Assembly: GCF_018139145.2 (NCBI RefSeq)
Contig: NC_059471.1
Span: 204,557,494-204,621,493, forward strand
DNA: 64,000 nt
Source: Gymnogyps californianus
Taxonomy: Eukaryota > Chordata > Aves > Accipitriformes > Cathartidae
Reading direction: 5' to 3'
Below, one piece after another: positions 23,161 through 37,345 of this stretch. Made by a program: the position numbers and the translations under genes. Position 1 is the first letter of the stretch; each line of letters begins with the position of its first letter. The notes under the pieces are model-generated. The model was given only the letters and a program-made list of their open reading frames with translations. It was not told the DNA's origin and did no database searches.

Positions 23161-26100
23161 GCTTATATTCTTAAATCATCATAGATATGACTCCTATTTA
23201 AACAATTCTTTTCTTGAACATTTTACATCAAAGTCTATTGAACCCAAGAGAGGCTTTCTTAAGCCTCAGACGATGGAGTCTCAACTTCTCAGAAGTCTCA
23301 GAAACAAGTGGATTCATTCAGTAGCAGGTCTTTGCACTGAAGAGAGACTGAACAGCATTTTTTTCTTCTTCAGACAGAGAAAACAGCAACTGTTACTTCT
23401 GAATATTCCAGCCTGGGTTACAGGGAAACTTCCGTATTTCATATTCTGGCCTGCTATCAAAGACAGAAAAAAAATGTCCAAAAGGTCCTACTTCTTTGAC
23501 ATCAGTAATTCAAGGATGTTTTTCCCTTCCTGGCTGCTGGCCGTGCTCTGTGAGTGTGAACCAGAGCTCTACATGAATCGGACCCACTAAGAGCCATGGA
23601 AACATGGGTGTGATGACATTTACTAGACTGAAAGTTCAGTAAAGTAAAATAAAATAGGGGAAGTACTGAGTTTCTTGCATGTCCTTCAGCGGAAAATTGA
23701 GGTGAAGCTCAAAACATCTAATTCCAATTTCTGGATCAACAACTGTAGGTTAAAATGCTATTGCTTCAGGTGCACAAATGAACCGGACTGCTGCAGCCCA
23801 AGTCCCAGCCAGCTGGCTGTACAGCTCTAAGGCTCCTAGGACGAACTTTGTTAAAATCCTCATGTATCTCTTGAAGATCTTACCAATCAACATGCCTTTC
23901 CATATAGTTGCAGTTAGTGAATCATATTAGCCATTTTGCATACTGTTATTGCTCTCTTCAGATTACAATGAAACAAAGTCAGCCTTTCCTCAAATTAATA
24001 TCCTTGTTCAGAGGCATTTCAGCTGCCTTTTGTCCTAATCCAAGATGCAAAAAGAAAGATTTGTGTAACTGAAGCATACTTGGAACTTACATTAAAAATA
24101 TGGATTACTTATGACTTGAGTATTATTTTGTTCTGTATTCCTCTGAAGATGAAGACAAAAGATCTGCATAAACATGCATACAAAAGTAAGTTTTTTGACT
24201 CACATATACAAAATTCATCTGCAGGTAGGATTGTAGTTACTTCCCTGGCAAAAAAATCTCCAAAACACAGGAGATATATCACAGGAGATTATAATCTCCA
24301 AATATAAAAAATAAGTGTAAGACAATGACCAAGTCCTTTAGAAATGCTCAAAATTCTTCATGGTTAAATAGTAAATGACGAATATTTCCTTGTAGCTGCA
24401 ATATGTGTTACAGCTTTAAATTATTAAATGTGCAGCAGCAGTGATCAAAAGCCTCCTTCATTAATAACGTCTAATGGACTACTTTTGGACAGGTTTTGGA
24501 ACAAAGGGCTATTGTGCATCTGACCATGTAGGCAGCATGTACTCGGTGGGTCTGCTGCATCCCTGACGTGTCAGAAATACGGTGCACAGCAATACGCAAG
24601 ACCTAACTGCACTCTCCCATCTCACGTCATGTAGTTGCACCACCCACCCTTCATCTGGATCACAGCTCTGTTGCTCGTGACCAGTGCTATCTGTGCCCAG
24701 CTAAGAATCTAGCCTGCAGAGAGATGGCCAATACATGATACAAAATGTCTGGGGCGTGTACAAAATACCCCAAAACTCGTTGGGCTTCCTATCATGTCTT
24801 CTTCTCAAAACTCTTTCTTAACATCAAGCTTTAGTGAACCTCTCTAAATATAGGACACTACTGCCCTTTTGGAGATTAGGGACCACCAGCCTTCAAGCTG
24901 ATCTAGTGCCCTGTTAGTGTCCAGTCCACCTAAAAACATGGCATTCCTGACCTCATAGTGCAGGAAAGCAACAAGAAATACTATACTCAGTGAGGTCCTG
25001 AGTCATCAGTTACTCAAAAATCTTGATAAATGATGGACACTTCCCATGCTCATTGTAAACACATAGAAAAGTTGGCTTAACTCCCCTGAACTACAAGTCT
25101 TTTTAGCTGGAGCTCCTGAGCTGCAGTGTATTTGACTGCAGTTGGCACTGATATGGGGAAATCTGGAAATTCCTTTGATTCCAAAATTAAATTTGGAGAA
25201 ACTTTATTAGGGTTTTTATGCTGGGGGTTAAACCACAACAAGCTGAAAACAGACCGAAATAAAAGTGACATGCTGTTTATTGTTACAGGAACCGAAATAT
25301 CAGGAGTTAAGAGAAGGGGGAAGGCAGACTCAAGTAAATGTTAATTCCTTGTGCTCAGACAAACTTTACTCACAGGCAGTACAGAACTAAGAAGAAATAC
25401 AAAAAGCTTACGGGCAGAAAGCATTCTGGTATCTTCCCTGCTACTAGTGGGGAACTTGAATTACTTAAGGGTTGTTTGATGTTTTCTGAAGGTTTGTTCA
25501 GATTTTTTAGACTTTTAAAAATCTAAGTGTGTCAGGGCCCCTCCAGCAGTATTTGATGATGTACAGATGTTGAAACAAAAAACTTGTAGCATGGACTCTT
25601 TGTAAATTCAAGTATAGAGGTTGGATTAAGGAGGACTTAAAATGACCGTTAAAATGTCCTCATTATACTCACCTGTTTCAGTCTCTGTTCATGTTCTCTG
25701 TGCTCTTTGCTCTGTGGTGCTAACAATATATTCAAAAGACCGGGTTATTGCTGATTTGTGGCTGTTGCAGAGATCGATGAATTATATGCTGCTGAGCATT
25801 GCAGGTTTTTTGTGAGGATTTTTTTTGCTAGGAATAGAGTGGAAAGTGGTCACAGTTTTTGTTACAGAGATGATCTGGATAAGATGGTCCCTGTAAAAAA
25901 TTGCTGAAGATATATACCTTATCCCTGTGGTGATAAGAAAGCATATCTGCTGTCAGGTTCACTTGCTTTTTCGGGCACTCAGAGAGAGCTTCCCGCAATT
26001 GCGGAGTCACATGGGTGAAGACAGTTTCATTTTGGCTAAGTTGCCATAGGGATTCTGCAGCTGGAGCTGCAGGAGAGCAGGTTGTCACTTGCCATTAGCT

Positions 26101-29100
26101 TTATTTTGATCCTGCGGGCCAGTATGTGTCTCAGATACCGCCTGGTTAACTCCTCTGCTGCTGACGTGGGGAAGGACAACCGCTGAGGAAGACAGCCTGC
26201 GAGCTGGAATACGTGTACTCAATTCCTGCCTCTGCTGGAGCTCACCTGGTCATTTGTGCCTTATCGAAGACTCAAAGTAAGAAATGATAAAGTTGTCATA
26301 AGGATTAGTCAGTCAGTGTACTTGAAATTAGGAATCCATTGCAGCCAGGCTATGGCGTCCCATTGCCAGGACCTACTCTCATTTAAGGCCATGCAGTGCA
26401 CTGGAATAGCATGCTCTTAAGCAAAGAGACCAGGGGATGATTAAAGTACTGTACTTGGTGTCCACAGGTTGTAAGGGATGCTAGTACCTCTTTATATTAT
26501 TTTAATAACTGCCCATTCTTAAGGTAGACTTGAAAAATTTTGCTTCCAGGTATGCTCCAAGGTATGTTTCCCTCTCCCATGCCTGGTGAGAAGTATGCCC
26601 ACATAATCTAGGAGACAGGCATACGAGCTGCTTAAAGAAACATGGCATGTAATTAAATGAGAATGGTTGGGCTTGCCTTTTACCTTACTCATTTCAGTTC
26701 ATTTTAATTGCGTCTGACAGTGCTTTTTGTGTTTCTCCAGAGACTGGAATGGATGTGCTGGACATCCCATGGACAACAAAATCTGGAACTAAAGAAATGC
26801 CTGTGTGGCAGAGAAATCCCTAAGAAGATGGACAAAACTGCAAGTATTTTGTCATCAAACTAATGCTTTGTTAATTACTCTGCTTGGACTGTGCCCAGTC
26901 CAAGTCTGTGTAAATAGATGAGTAAACCCAGAGAATAGCGTGGGATTTTGGCATGTAGTGCACTGTTCTGAATGATATAAACAATACAATTTTCAAAGAT
27001 CCTTTTTCTATTAATGCTAAACCAATCTCTTGTGAAATAGTCCCCTCTTCTTCTGAGCCATTGTAAAAGGAGGCAAAACAGGCGGAAGGCAGGAGCCCTG
27101 AGCAGCCTCCAGCCTGAACACAGAAGGAGATGGGGAATCCAATGCAGGTCGTTGGCTGAATGGAAGGAGAGGAGACGGCACTGATGCTAATCAATGTTTT
27201 TAGTCTCTTGCAGAGTACCAAAGAGGATAGTTAATTCTTTTTAAAGACAGTTTTAACACTTAATGGAAAGAGTAAGACAAGCTCTGGTGAGTTCAACGAC
27301 TGGGAAAGACAGTGTGAAGCAGCCCCTGTTTGTCTGTCTGCACCAGAACAGGCTGCCCGCCCCTGCCTCTCATTTCAATTCTAATGAAGATCTGCATTTG
27401 TAAGGAAGATAGGCTGGAATCCAGATTTAAGGCTCCTATTTTTGGCACCAGTAAGGAGCTGTATGAGCTTCTTTCAGAGCCCTTACCTTTGCAGGAATGG
27501 CTGATACTAGTTACAGCCTAAGTGATACGGTAGCAGCGTGAACATTAGTCTTTCTCATACTGCACATACTTCATGCTGGCTTCCTTCACACAAGGTTTAG
27601 CACCTGATACAGTACATTAAAAAATCAGATGTTTTTCCCTGAGGCTATCACATGCAGTAATTAAATCAAACACGCATAAGAGTTACACAGTGGGTTTTGA
27701 CAATGCATTTGAAACCACTGTGCTTCAAATACAGGGTGATGCACATCAGTTTAGGCTGATCATTTTTTTCCAGTAGAGGTTTGTTCCAGTGCACATTGCT
27801 CAATTCTGCAAAGATTTAGGCATCCTGGTGGCATTTAAGAATATGCTTTACATTAAGTATGTGAATAGATCTAGTTCGTTTCAGTGTAATACCCATTTCC
27901 TTAAAATGAAGCATATGTTTGCTCATTTGCTAGTCTGTAGCCAGCTTTCCTAGGATGAAGCCCTGGTACAAGGAGAAAGGAACAAGAGCGAGCTTTTATG
28001 CCTCCTGAACAGGCTGAGCAGCATTCAAAGCAGAGGCAGACTTTTACCCTCTGCGCTCAGCTAGAGCTCCGGTCAGCAGGACGGGGCCACTGAAAGGCAA
28101 TGTAGCTGCCGTTTGAAGAAAGAGGATGCAGAGCATCCCAGAGCCTGGACCAATCCAGGCTGAATCTGTTTTCTTCCATCCAGTTAGTGTAAGCTCACTT
28201 TGGATGAGCCAGCTGAGCTAAATGCTTTGGAGCTGGGTGTGAGTAGGGCTTTGGTCATCACTAAATGGTGTGGCATGTGGCCTCCTGTCCTGTCTGGGTT
28301 TGTTAATGGAGACTACAGTGCAAGCCTGGAAATGCCAAATAGTTGCTAAGTGGGCTATTGAGAACCTGACTGCAATGTAAATGATAGAACAAAAACGGTG
28401 GAGAGGTTCTTTCCTCTCCCTGCAGAAATGCAACTCAAGTGAAATATTACAGTTTTAAAAACTGACTTGCAAATATCTTTCTGCTTCAATATAATGCTTT
28501 GGAGGTGAAACATAGCTTCGGGGTAACAGTGGGAGCTCCCAAACGAATTTAATACCAAAGCAATACATCTGAATTTTATTTTAGAGATGCACTAGAAAGC
28601 AAAAGTGCTTTCTTGAATGAAAGCCTACTTATGTGATAAAATTCATCTTTATTTAGGAGAACACTCTAACAAAGGCTGAGCAAAGTTCCTTCACTTTTTC
28701 TGAGCTGGAGCTGTAGATACAGGTTCCTTGTGTAAGCAGTTAGACTAGATGGAGTCACTATCCCACACAGCCTGGAAGTTGTGAATTGTTCTTAAGGAAA
28801 TAGTATGTGCTGGTTTCCAAAAGGCTTTTAAGCTTCTGAGGTTACTAAGGAAGGCAGAAAGGCCAAACCAACAGTCTCTACCACAGGAGAATGGGAGAAC
28901 AGATTACAGACATGAGGAAATTTTATTTTCCTGTTCTGTGGCTGGTGTTTCCTGGTGGCTATGTGTAATGTGTGTCTGTGGGCCCTGAAATGAAGCTGAG
29001 CTGGGGGTGCTGCACAGGGATGTTAGGATGCTCTTTAAACCTGTTTTGAATAACTCCATTTCCATTCTCCACCGACACATTTTTGGCAGCTTGTAGGCAC

Positions 29101-32100
29101 TGCCAAGCCCTGCAAAGCACTGAAGTAGGGGTCAGTAGCAGGGGACTTATCTTTACTTTAAATATACAGATTCCCTAACTACTTCTGCTTGCTCCCCCAT
29201 GGCTTCCTCGATGCTTGTGGAGTTTCAGAGTAGAACTACTACTAAGAAATGGACTCTACCTGGACCAGCTGCTGGCTAACAATTTCACTCCTACCTTGTG
29301 ATCCATACTAATGTATATTCTGGCTAGCAGCAGCAGGCACGAAGCAGAGCCTCTTTTTCTTTTTAACCTTCTCCTATCTTCTGGGAATATGCAGCTATTT
29401 ATAATCTTGCCAGATGTTCCAAGGAGGCTTTCTTGCAGCATGTGTTCATCCTCCATCAATAACTTTGCGTGCAGAGTGTGGGATCATCCCTGCAATCTGT
29501 ACCAAGTTTTCTTATTTCTTGATTTATCTCTTACTGTCATGGAGTCAAGTGTGTTCTTTTAAGCCAGTGCTGTTCATGCAGTGACTGTGAAGGACAGGAG
29601 AAGGCTCAGGCTCCCCAGTGCAGTAGCCCATGGTGCCAGGAGTCTAAGCAGCTTCATTTTCACCACTGCAGCACCAGTCCAGCTCCACACGATGCAATGC
29701 AAGTAGGAACTTCCCCTTCCCCCATTTTAAAATTAGCTTTTGAAGAAAAAGGCCAGTAAGAAATGGACTGATTGGTATATTACGAGAGGCATCGGCATCT
29801 TGGTGCTTCCCAGAAGGTCTCTCCAGTTATCCGTTGCTTGGTGGAATGCCTCAAGCACACAGTTTTGTAATTCAAGTAAAACATGAGGTAGCTTTTTTTA
29901 AAACATAAGAAGCAGAGAAGTGGCTCTACTGGTAGGCAAAATGTGTCAGCCGTGCCTTTCAAATATTTCTAAGTGTTGGGTTAGTCAGAAAGTCCACGAA
30001 AGATCAAATCATAATTCACATTTTGCATATATGGTCCAGTGATAGGAGATGATTTGGGATGCTTACAATTCAGGGTGCTCAACATGAAACATTTAAGGGA
30101 CCCGGTGAGTATTAAGACGTTTCTGAGAGTTCAGTTTTCCTAGGATGTCACAGGAAAGTGCCATTTTAATCTTTTTTTTCTTTTTTTTAAATCCAGACCT
30201 CAGTGCTGATTATTTGGTGATACCAAAGCACACAGTAATTCAGCACAATTGAGTTATTCTCTCCCCTCAACCAATGTAATACAGCAACGTCACTGGCATA
30301 CAAGATTAGCAAATTGCCACAGCATTCTTCTTAATTGTATTTTCATTAAAAAATTATAAATTGTGTATAACAAGGTCAGAATTTAAGCTCACTCCTGTGC
30401 AGACAGACCACGTTCTCTGGTAGGATTATCACCATGACTGTAATGCCACAGCACTAGCCATGAAGGAGCAAAGATTTTGAAGGACCATAAACAGAGAGGG
30501 GTGAGCAAACCTGAAAATAAACTGCATGATAGAAACTTTTAAAACTCCATTAATCAAGATAATTTACCTGTAACAAATATATACTTAATGGAAGTTACTT
30601 GTTGCTGATTCGCACAACACCTAAAGGAAGTGGTTATGAAAATCCAAGGTTTCTTCCATATTTTGCTTTGTTGCTGTTGTAAGAATCCAGTGCTTGAAAT
30701 CAAAGGTGCTGTATAAATAAGTGTAATGAGATGCAGAAAAGGAATCTTGTAAATTCTGTACAACCAAAATCATATAATTGACCATGTGATCAAGTCTCAC
30801 TGGAGGCTAGAAAGAGCAATTGTATATGATTTGGTTATCATTAAACTTGTAAATCTATCCTTATAAATACTACCATGTGCTAGTATACATTAGTCATATC
30901 AAACTGTCAACATAATTCACTAAATGTTTGAAGAAAGCTCTCAGACTCTAAAACAATCAATCAAAAATATAAAGTAACATTTTATTAAGTTACAGCTTTT
31001 TAGTTTACTCCTTAGATGGATGAGCTGGACTTATTAATAAACTGAATTGATACTTATTGTGATGTAAATTTGAAAAAATAAAGCTTTGGCAAAATAGTTA
31101 CCCTGTATTTCATGTCCTGTTGGCCTGAAGGTGTAACAGCATGGAAATCTGCTGTAGGAAGCCCAGAAAGTGAGCTTTCTCCTGTTAGATGATGTACAAG
31201 TGCTTTGGTAGCTAACTTCTGTAGTGAGGGTTTAATCTTTGACAATTCTCAGACACAGCAGCACTCACCAAGTTTGGAGACACAGGCACTGGGGACAATT
31301 CTTTGCTGGGAACATCAAGTCACTGGCTACATGTACCACTGCAGAGCATAAAGGTGAGACAGATAGCCCTTCCCCCACTGTTATCCCCTTTCAGAAAGAT
31401 GATAATATTACAGCTTTCTTCTGTGAAAATGACTGAGATGTCTCTCATCAACTCTGTCTGAATCACACTTGCACCTCTTGTTTGATTATTCCAGATTTAG
31501 TGTTTTCTAGGTCAAGGCCACTGCCACCATCTAAGCTGTCACCAAAATGAGTTGTATCTTCAATTATAGAAACACATGGGATATCACACCTTTTGTCCAT
31601 ATTTGTCGTGGAAATGTTGTCAAGATTTAGTCCATTCTTACATGTTTCATTTCACCCTGAACTCTAGAAGAAAACCAGCATACTTCATGATATAATAACA
31701 GCATTGCTGGATGGCTTGCCACTCCTTTGCTCTAGAACCAGCATTCCTGTTTCTGGGACATATTTTTGTTAAAGAGTGTTACAAACTGTTTTACTAGATG
31801 TCAAGGATATATCCATATCTATCACAGCAACTCCTACACATTCTTGTTTCTCATTTGATGCTCGCATCTCCAGGACTCTCCATCACATCACTGCTCTCCG
31901 CCCAGCATTTGCACTCGGTGAGCTCCCACTTTCTGCCTCCAAATATTCTTGCCTGCTACTCCCCAGAGTCCCTCTGGTCTCCTCCTTCACGGCCCATTGC
32001 TGCCATACATGCTGTTACCCTCTGGGCCATTGTGCTATTCCTAATTCAGCCAGTAATTTGCACATTAGAATATATGTAGTAGGCGTAGCAGACCATAGGA

Positions 32101-35100
32101 TGTCTGCCACAGCTATACATCTTTTGCAGGAGGATGGAGAAGGGAAAAGCAGCAAAGATATCTCTAATTACTAACTCCCACTGGAAGTAACAAAAACATA
32201 CCAAGCGTGTGAAATAAATACACAAAGCTTCTGGAGTATTTTGTGAACATGCGACAACCCACCAGGACATATGTGAGGTCTGCAGCGCTGGGCATTTCTT
32301 CCATGCCTGGACTGAAGAATCACTGATGCAGCTGGGTTTTATTTGCTGTGGCAGTCTTGGTAACAATGACAACTTAAAAATGAACAACTTCGACATACCA
32401 GTTTCTGAATTATGCTGGGTTGGAGTAGAGGTCAGCATTCTCTTTTCAGCCATAGCTGTATTTTGATCAAGACACATTCAATATCATGACTTGATTCATA
32501 AATAATTGATGCTGCTGTTACACCGTTTTGCCTTTGATCTTTTCAGAATGAAACAGAATTCAACACATGCAGTGTCTTGAGACACGTAAACAAATAAAAC
32601 TGAGGTATCAGCAGAATACCTATTGACACAAAGGCAGGGTTTGGCAGCTTCACTAGTTTCACAGAGAAAAGAGTTACTGTACTCTGGAAGTTTGAAATCA
32701 TCAGTTGAAATGTCCTCAAATGAAAACTGTTTTTACTCATAGTTGAGAGAATTCTTCTTGATAGAGTATCAGCAGACTTTTTTTTCTCTTAAATCTTCTC
32801 ATCTTCTCTACTGAATACAAATTTGGCTCCTACCTCTAATCTAGCTCAGCAATACTCTCTCTCTTCAAGTCAGTCCTCTTTTGTATGAAAGTAGAAATCA
32901 CAGCCTCTCTCTCTCAATCAGTCCTCGGAGACCAAAAGTCATGCTGAGCTAAAAGTGTCTAAACCAGAGTTCTTAGCCTGCCTGGACTCTCCCTCTCTTT
33001 CTTGACTTTCTGTGGGCAACATCTCCATCCCACTGGTCACTTGTAACCCAGCCACCATCGTGGATCTCTTTATTCTGAAATGATGTCTCTGTTCAGCACA
33101 GGACTTTTGCATATATAGCCCATCACCACACACACATCTCCTCACTCTTTAACAGGAAATGTTGCCTGCATCTCTGATCAGCTTACGGTGTGATCATGGT
33201 GTCAACCAACATTGTCCTTCCAATCAAGATCACCTACACTTAAAAAGGTTTTTATACATCTTCTTAAATACCAGCAGAGCTATCTCTTTCCAATTCCTTC
33301 CTTAACATTGCCTTTTGTTACAATATATACCAAGGAAAAGAAAAAAAAAATGGCAATAATTAGGCTTCCGCTACGCTATGATTATGGCTTATTCTGGTGA
33401 TCAACCTGATCTGTCTCCAGTCTGTCTGTCTCCAGTCTTTTGGACTGCAACCTCACACATACACATAGGAACAGAATATATAGGTCATAATTATGAAGTA
33501 TGTGATCATTCCTTGGAATGAAATAATACTATACAAAGATCCTGGCGGATGGTGGAGGAGAGTCATCAAAACTAGCCTGTTGATTGTGAACTTCTCGCAT
33601 GAAGCTGTAAATTAAGGGGCCAACAACTGCTGGACCTACAGATGGGGAATACCAAACAGAAGCTTGAGGGTGGAATATGATGCTTAGTGTATGATATCAG
33701 TGAAATACTGCATGTGGTTTCAGAATTGATTTTTAAATACTCAGTTTTAACTATTAAAAGAATAACAAGCAAAAATACTGTTTGCATGTCACAAGCACAG
33801 GGTATACCTGACTACGAGACCATACTAGTAAGTAAAGAGAAGAAAAAACATTTCTAAGTGCAGAAATTCTCAAAGGCAGCACAGATTTTTCTTTAGATAA
33901 AAGCTGAGTATAGGTTGTATAGGTTAAATGCTAGAATGTTTTGAGAAAAACTACGGTTGTTATTGACAAAGTAGCTGAAAGACATGAAGAAGAAAAAGGT
34001 CAGTCCTACACGGTCATTTATTGCCACCCAAAGGGTACTGTAAGGAAAAAAATCTGTATCTACCGAAGTTCGTACAGCTTTTCTCCCCAAATCATGTGTT
34101 ATTTATTGTAGTTGAAAGAAACCACAACATGCTAGTGATAAATGCAATGAAAGATCTACTACCTAAAACTATCTTGCATTCCTTTGCTTGTCACTCGCCA
34201 AACAGACACCTTTTTATTAATATAGTGAATTAGAAATGGGAGATTATTACATTATGACTGTTAGTCTTACTGGTTAATTGCTTTCGTTTTGCAAGTACAT
34301 TATTTCAGCTCAGTACAAACAGCAAATCAATTTTTTGCTAACTGTCATTAGCACTAATCAATAATGAATTAGGATTATTAAAAATTGTTAGCACAGAATT
34401 TTTCTTCTCTGCATGTATTTAAATGCCAAATTTATTTTGCTGAGAGGTTGGCATAAGACTGAGACAGCTGCATGGCCATGCAAAATAAGCTGAAGAAGAA
34501 GTTCAAGCTGAGAAGTAGATAGGATTTCTTATTAGTCTCAGTAAGCAGTCTATCTGCCCAGGGTGAAATTTAGCTGCATTTTTACCTTTATAGATTAAAA
34601 TTGTGATATTAAAGTTTAGTCCACAAATGGGATGACTCAGTTGCTGCTTCCTCCTGCAGCCTCGATATTTAGTTGATTTTCTGTTTAAAGATTACATTTG
34701 TTTTCAATTCTACATTGACAAACATGCATTGGGATCTCTCTCTCATAATTTACTGGGAGCTAGCAAAAAAACTCCACAGGAATGAAGTTGAGCATGATAT
34801 TGCTGTCACTATGAAACAGCAACGGACTCAACCGCTTTTAAAATAATACCAAGCCCAGATAAAAGGAAACCAGCTCACAATGAATGTTTCAGCAGTTACA
34901 TGCCCAATTTCAAGGAAAGGAAAACCCTCCCAACAGATTATGCTCCCTGGGAATGTGAATCCTGCATCACAGATGATGTCATGGGAGAAAAAAAAAACAC
35001 TTTAAAGTTTCTAGGACGTCATGTCCCAGCACAGAATACTCTCTAACTGGGGTAAAGCTGTAAGCCAAGGCTGTTAGCAGACTCTCTTTAGGGTACCTCA

Positions 35101-36949
35101 GGACATGGACAAAGATAAATGCACTGTGAGTTACTTCTTGGCACTATGGGGAGTTTAATATAAGCGAAAGCAACTTCAGGTTTACTTTAATTTACACTGG
35201 GATCTAGAAAGCTCCTGTATAAGCCTACAACTGAGGAAATGCAGTTGAAGTAGAATTAATGATGGAATTAATGAAGGTGTTAATGGGTCTCTAACAAAGT
35301 GTCTGTGTAAACTGCCCATGGTGGTACCCCGGTTAAAACCACACGATTCAGTCCATGTGGCTGTGCAGCCCTTATCTTGCCCCAGCACAGCTACCTGTAG
35401 CTGGACTGGAGTAGTAATGACCAAATGCCATGGTTTTGGTTCAGATGACCCATGAGAAATTGGGATTACAGATTTTGCATATTAGAAATGCATATAGAGT
35501 AACATTAGTCGTTAGCTACTCTCCCTACCTGGATCTGCATATTTAGTTTTGGTTAATTACTTGTTAATCGAGGTGCCTTATGCTGCTGTCACTGCACTGA
35601 ATAGCCACATCTACAGCTTACAGCCTGTCTTTGTATGTAACGCAGCACTCTCGCATTTTTCCTGTTCCAGTAAACAGTGATGTGAGCTGCATTGCATCAC
35701 ACTGAGGGGTTGCATCATCCCACATATATGGCTACATCAAGCATATCCTCACACGATACTCAGATTCTCTCTCTCTCTCGTGGTTCAGCTTTCACACGTT
35801 ACATTTCTAGCAACTTCAAACATTAAAACAATGTGGGAAGCTATCTTAATCAACTGTGAATGGATGGTTTTCCTTTACCATGATGTGATACCTTGTTAAT
35901 ATTTCCTCTACCAGATTAGTAGGAGAACACGCGTGGAGTCATGTTGACTATGTTTAGAGAAACTTGGCAAACATTGCTGCATTTCACAGCAGAAACTTTG
36001 GAAATCCCATCAGTGAGCTATATAGACCAGAAAGGCTTGGAGATGTTGGTTACCACCCTAACTTCTGCCACAGAGCAAAAAGTATTGCAGTGTTGTGAGA
36101 GGGGAACATCTCCGAACATGGCAATCTGTTCAGATGCAGTTTTGCTTTGAGGCTTCCCTGGTGCATGATGGGGTACAAACTGGAAGTGGAATGTTTCCTT
36201 TGGCTGGAGCATTCCTGCTTGTTTTCGATAAACTTCTACATAGCTACTACCGTAGAAACAGAAATTCTCCTATAGATATATTTGAAATTGGCAAGTGGAT
36301 ACAAACCCAAAGTTGGCAGGAACGTCTGGACTGACGGAGACACTCACGCATGTATATAACACAAACCAGGATCATAAGGCGAGCTGTTATTAGGAAATTG
36401 TATTGCCTATCTATCTGTGACACCAAACTGCTGAGCAATGTGTCTTCACTTCTCATTCCACTGACGGGCACATGGCTAAGCGCTTTAGTACAGATTTTGG
36501 AGCACTGATTTTCCCTGGGTAGTTGCATACTATGATATTTTAGGAAGTAAGAAAAGGAAGGCATTACAAATAATGTCATGAAATGGAACATCGCTTTAAT
36601 TTACGACTCATTAATGTGCAGATGTATGCCTAGTCTTTTGAAACTTTGCAATGAAAATTATAACAAAATAGAATTGGGGAAATAAGAAAGCATGAAGACT
36701 CACTTCCAACTTCACAGGTTAGCTGAGAGAAATATTTTCTTTTCTGAACTACAGATACTATATTTAGGTAGCCTTGATTAGGCTGCTTAGTGGCAGACAC
36801 AGAAGAGCAAAAGTCTTTCCACCTAAAAGTGACTGCACTTTTTTCAATGCTTTCCCCCTGAGTCTGTCACTATCCTGTGAAAAACCAAATAGCATTACTT
36901 GAAAATTCCACCCAGTCCTGACCCTATCCAGGCTCCTGCAGGGACAAGA
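23161..36949. other. Long intergenic stretch, no gene recognised
   Basis: Nearly 14 kb with no recognised exon or full repeat. Open frames up to 143 codons (23159-23590; 32046-32477 on the minus strand) show no domain or composition typical of a gene. A short LTR-start-like tag lies at about 25219-25240. TAAT-rich sequence at 34260-34660 may be a conserved regulatory element. A possible CR1-tail fossil (TTAGACTAGATGG) lies near 28740. Confidence 0.55.
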
Positions 36950-37345
36950 AAGTTGTTGGGGTTGTTCCGCCTGGAGAAGAGAAGGCTCCGGGCAGACCTT
37001 ATTGCAGCCTTTCAGTACTTAAAGGGGGCTTATAAGAAAGATGGGGACAGAGTTTTTAGTAGGGCCTCTTGCGATAGGACAAGGATTTAAACTAAAAGAG
37101 GGTAGATTCAGACTAGATATAAGGAAGACATTTTTTACGATGAGGGTGGTGAAACACTGGCACAGGTTGCCCAGAGAGGTGGTAGATGCCCCATCCCTGG
37201 AAACATTCAAGGTCAGGTCAGACGGGGCTCTGAGCAACCTGATCTAGTTGAAGATGCCCCTGCTCATTGCAGAGGGGTTGGACTAGATGACCTTTAAAGG
37301 TCTCTTCCGACCCAATCCATTCTATGATTCTATGATTGTGTGATA
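36950..37345 (+). mobile_element. CR1 LINE 3' tail, plus strand
   Basis: The segment follows a CR1 3' end closely: CCGCCTGGAGAAGAGAAGGC, TTATTGCAGCC, GATTCAGACTAGATATAAGG, AAACACTGGCACAGG, GGTTGGACTAGATGACC, and the terminal ATTCTATG repeats at about 37319-37336. A gap of about 10 bases relative to typical copies is seen near 37080. It is 5'-truncated and non-coding. It is the same subfamily as the ORC5 intronic copy at 58384-58622. Confidence 0.95.

Noticed and set aside
23159..23590. 143-codon open frame on the plus strand
   Set aside because: No recognised domain, no splice or promoter context, and a length that is not surprising in a window of this size. It begins right after the repeat tail at 23.1 kb.
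28735..28795. Possible CR1 tail fossil (TTAGACTAGATGG)
   Set aside because: Only one short block agrees with the CR1 end; the flanks do not align convincingly, so it may be chance.
32046..32477. 143-codon open frame on the minus strand
   Set aside because: No family resemblance, and it overlaps plus-strand frames of similar length. It is best explained by chance.
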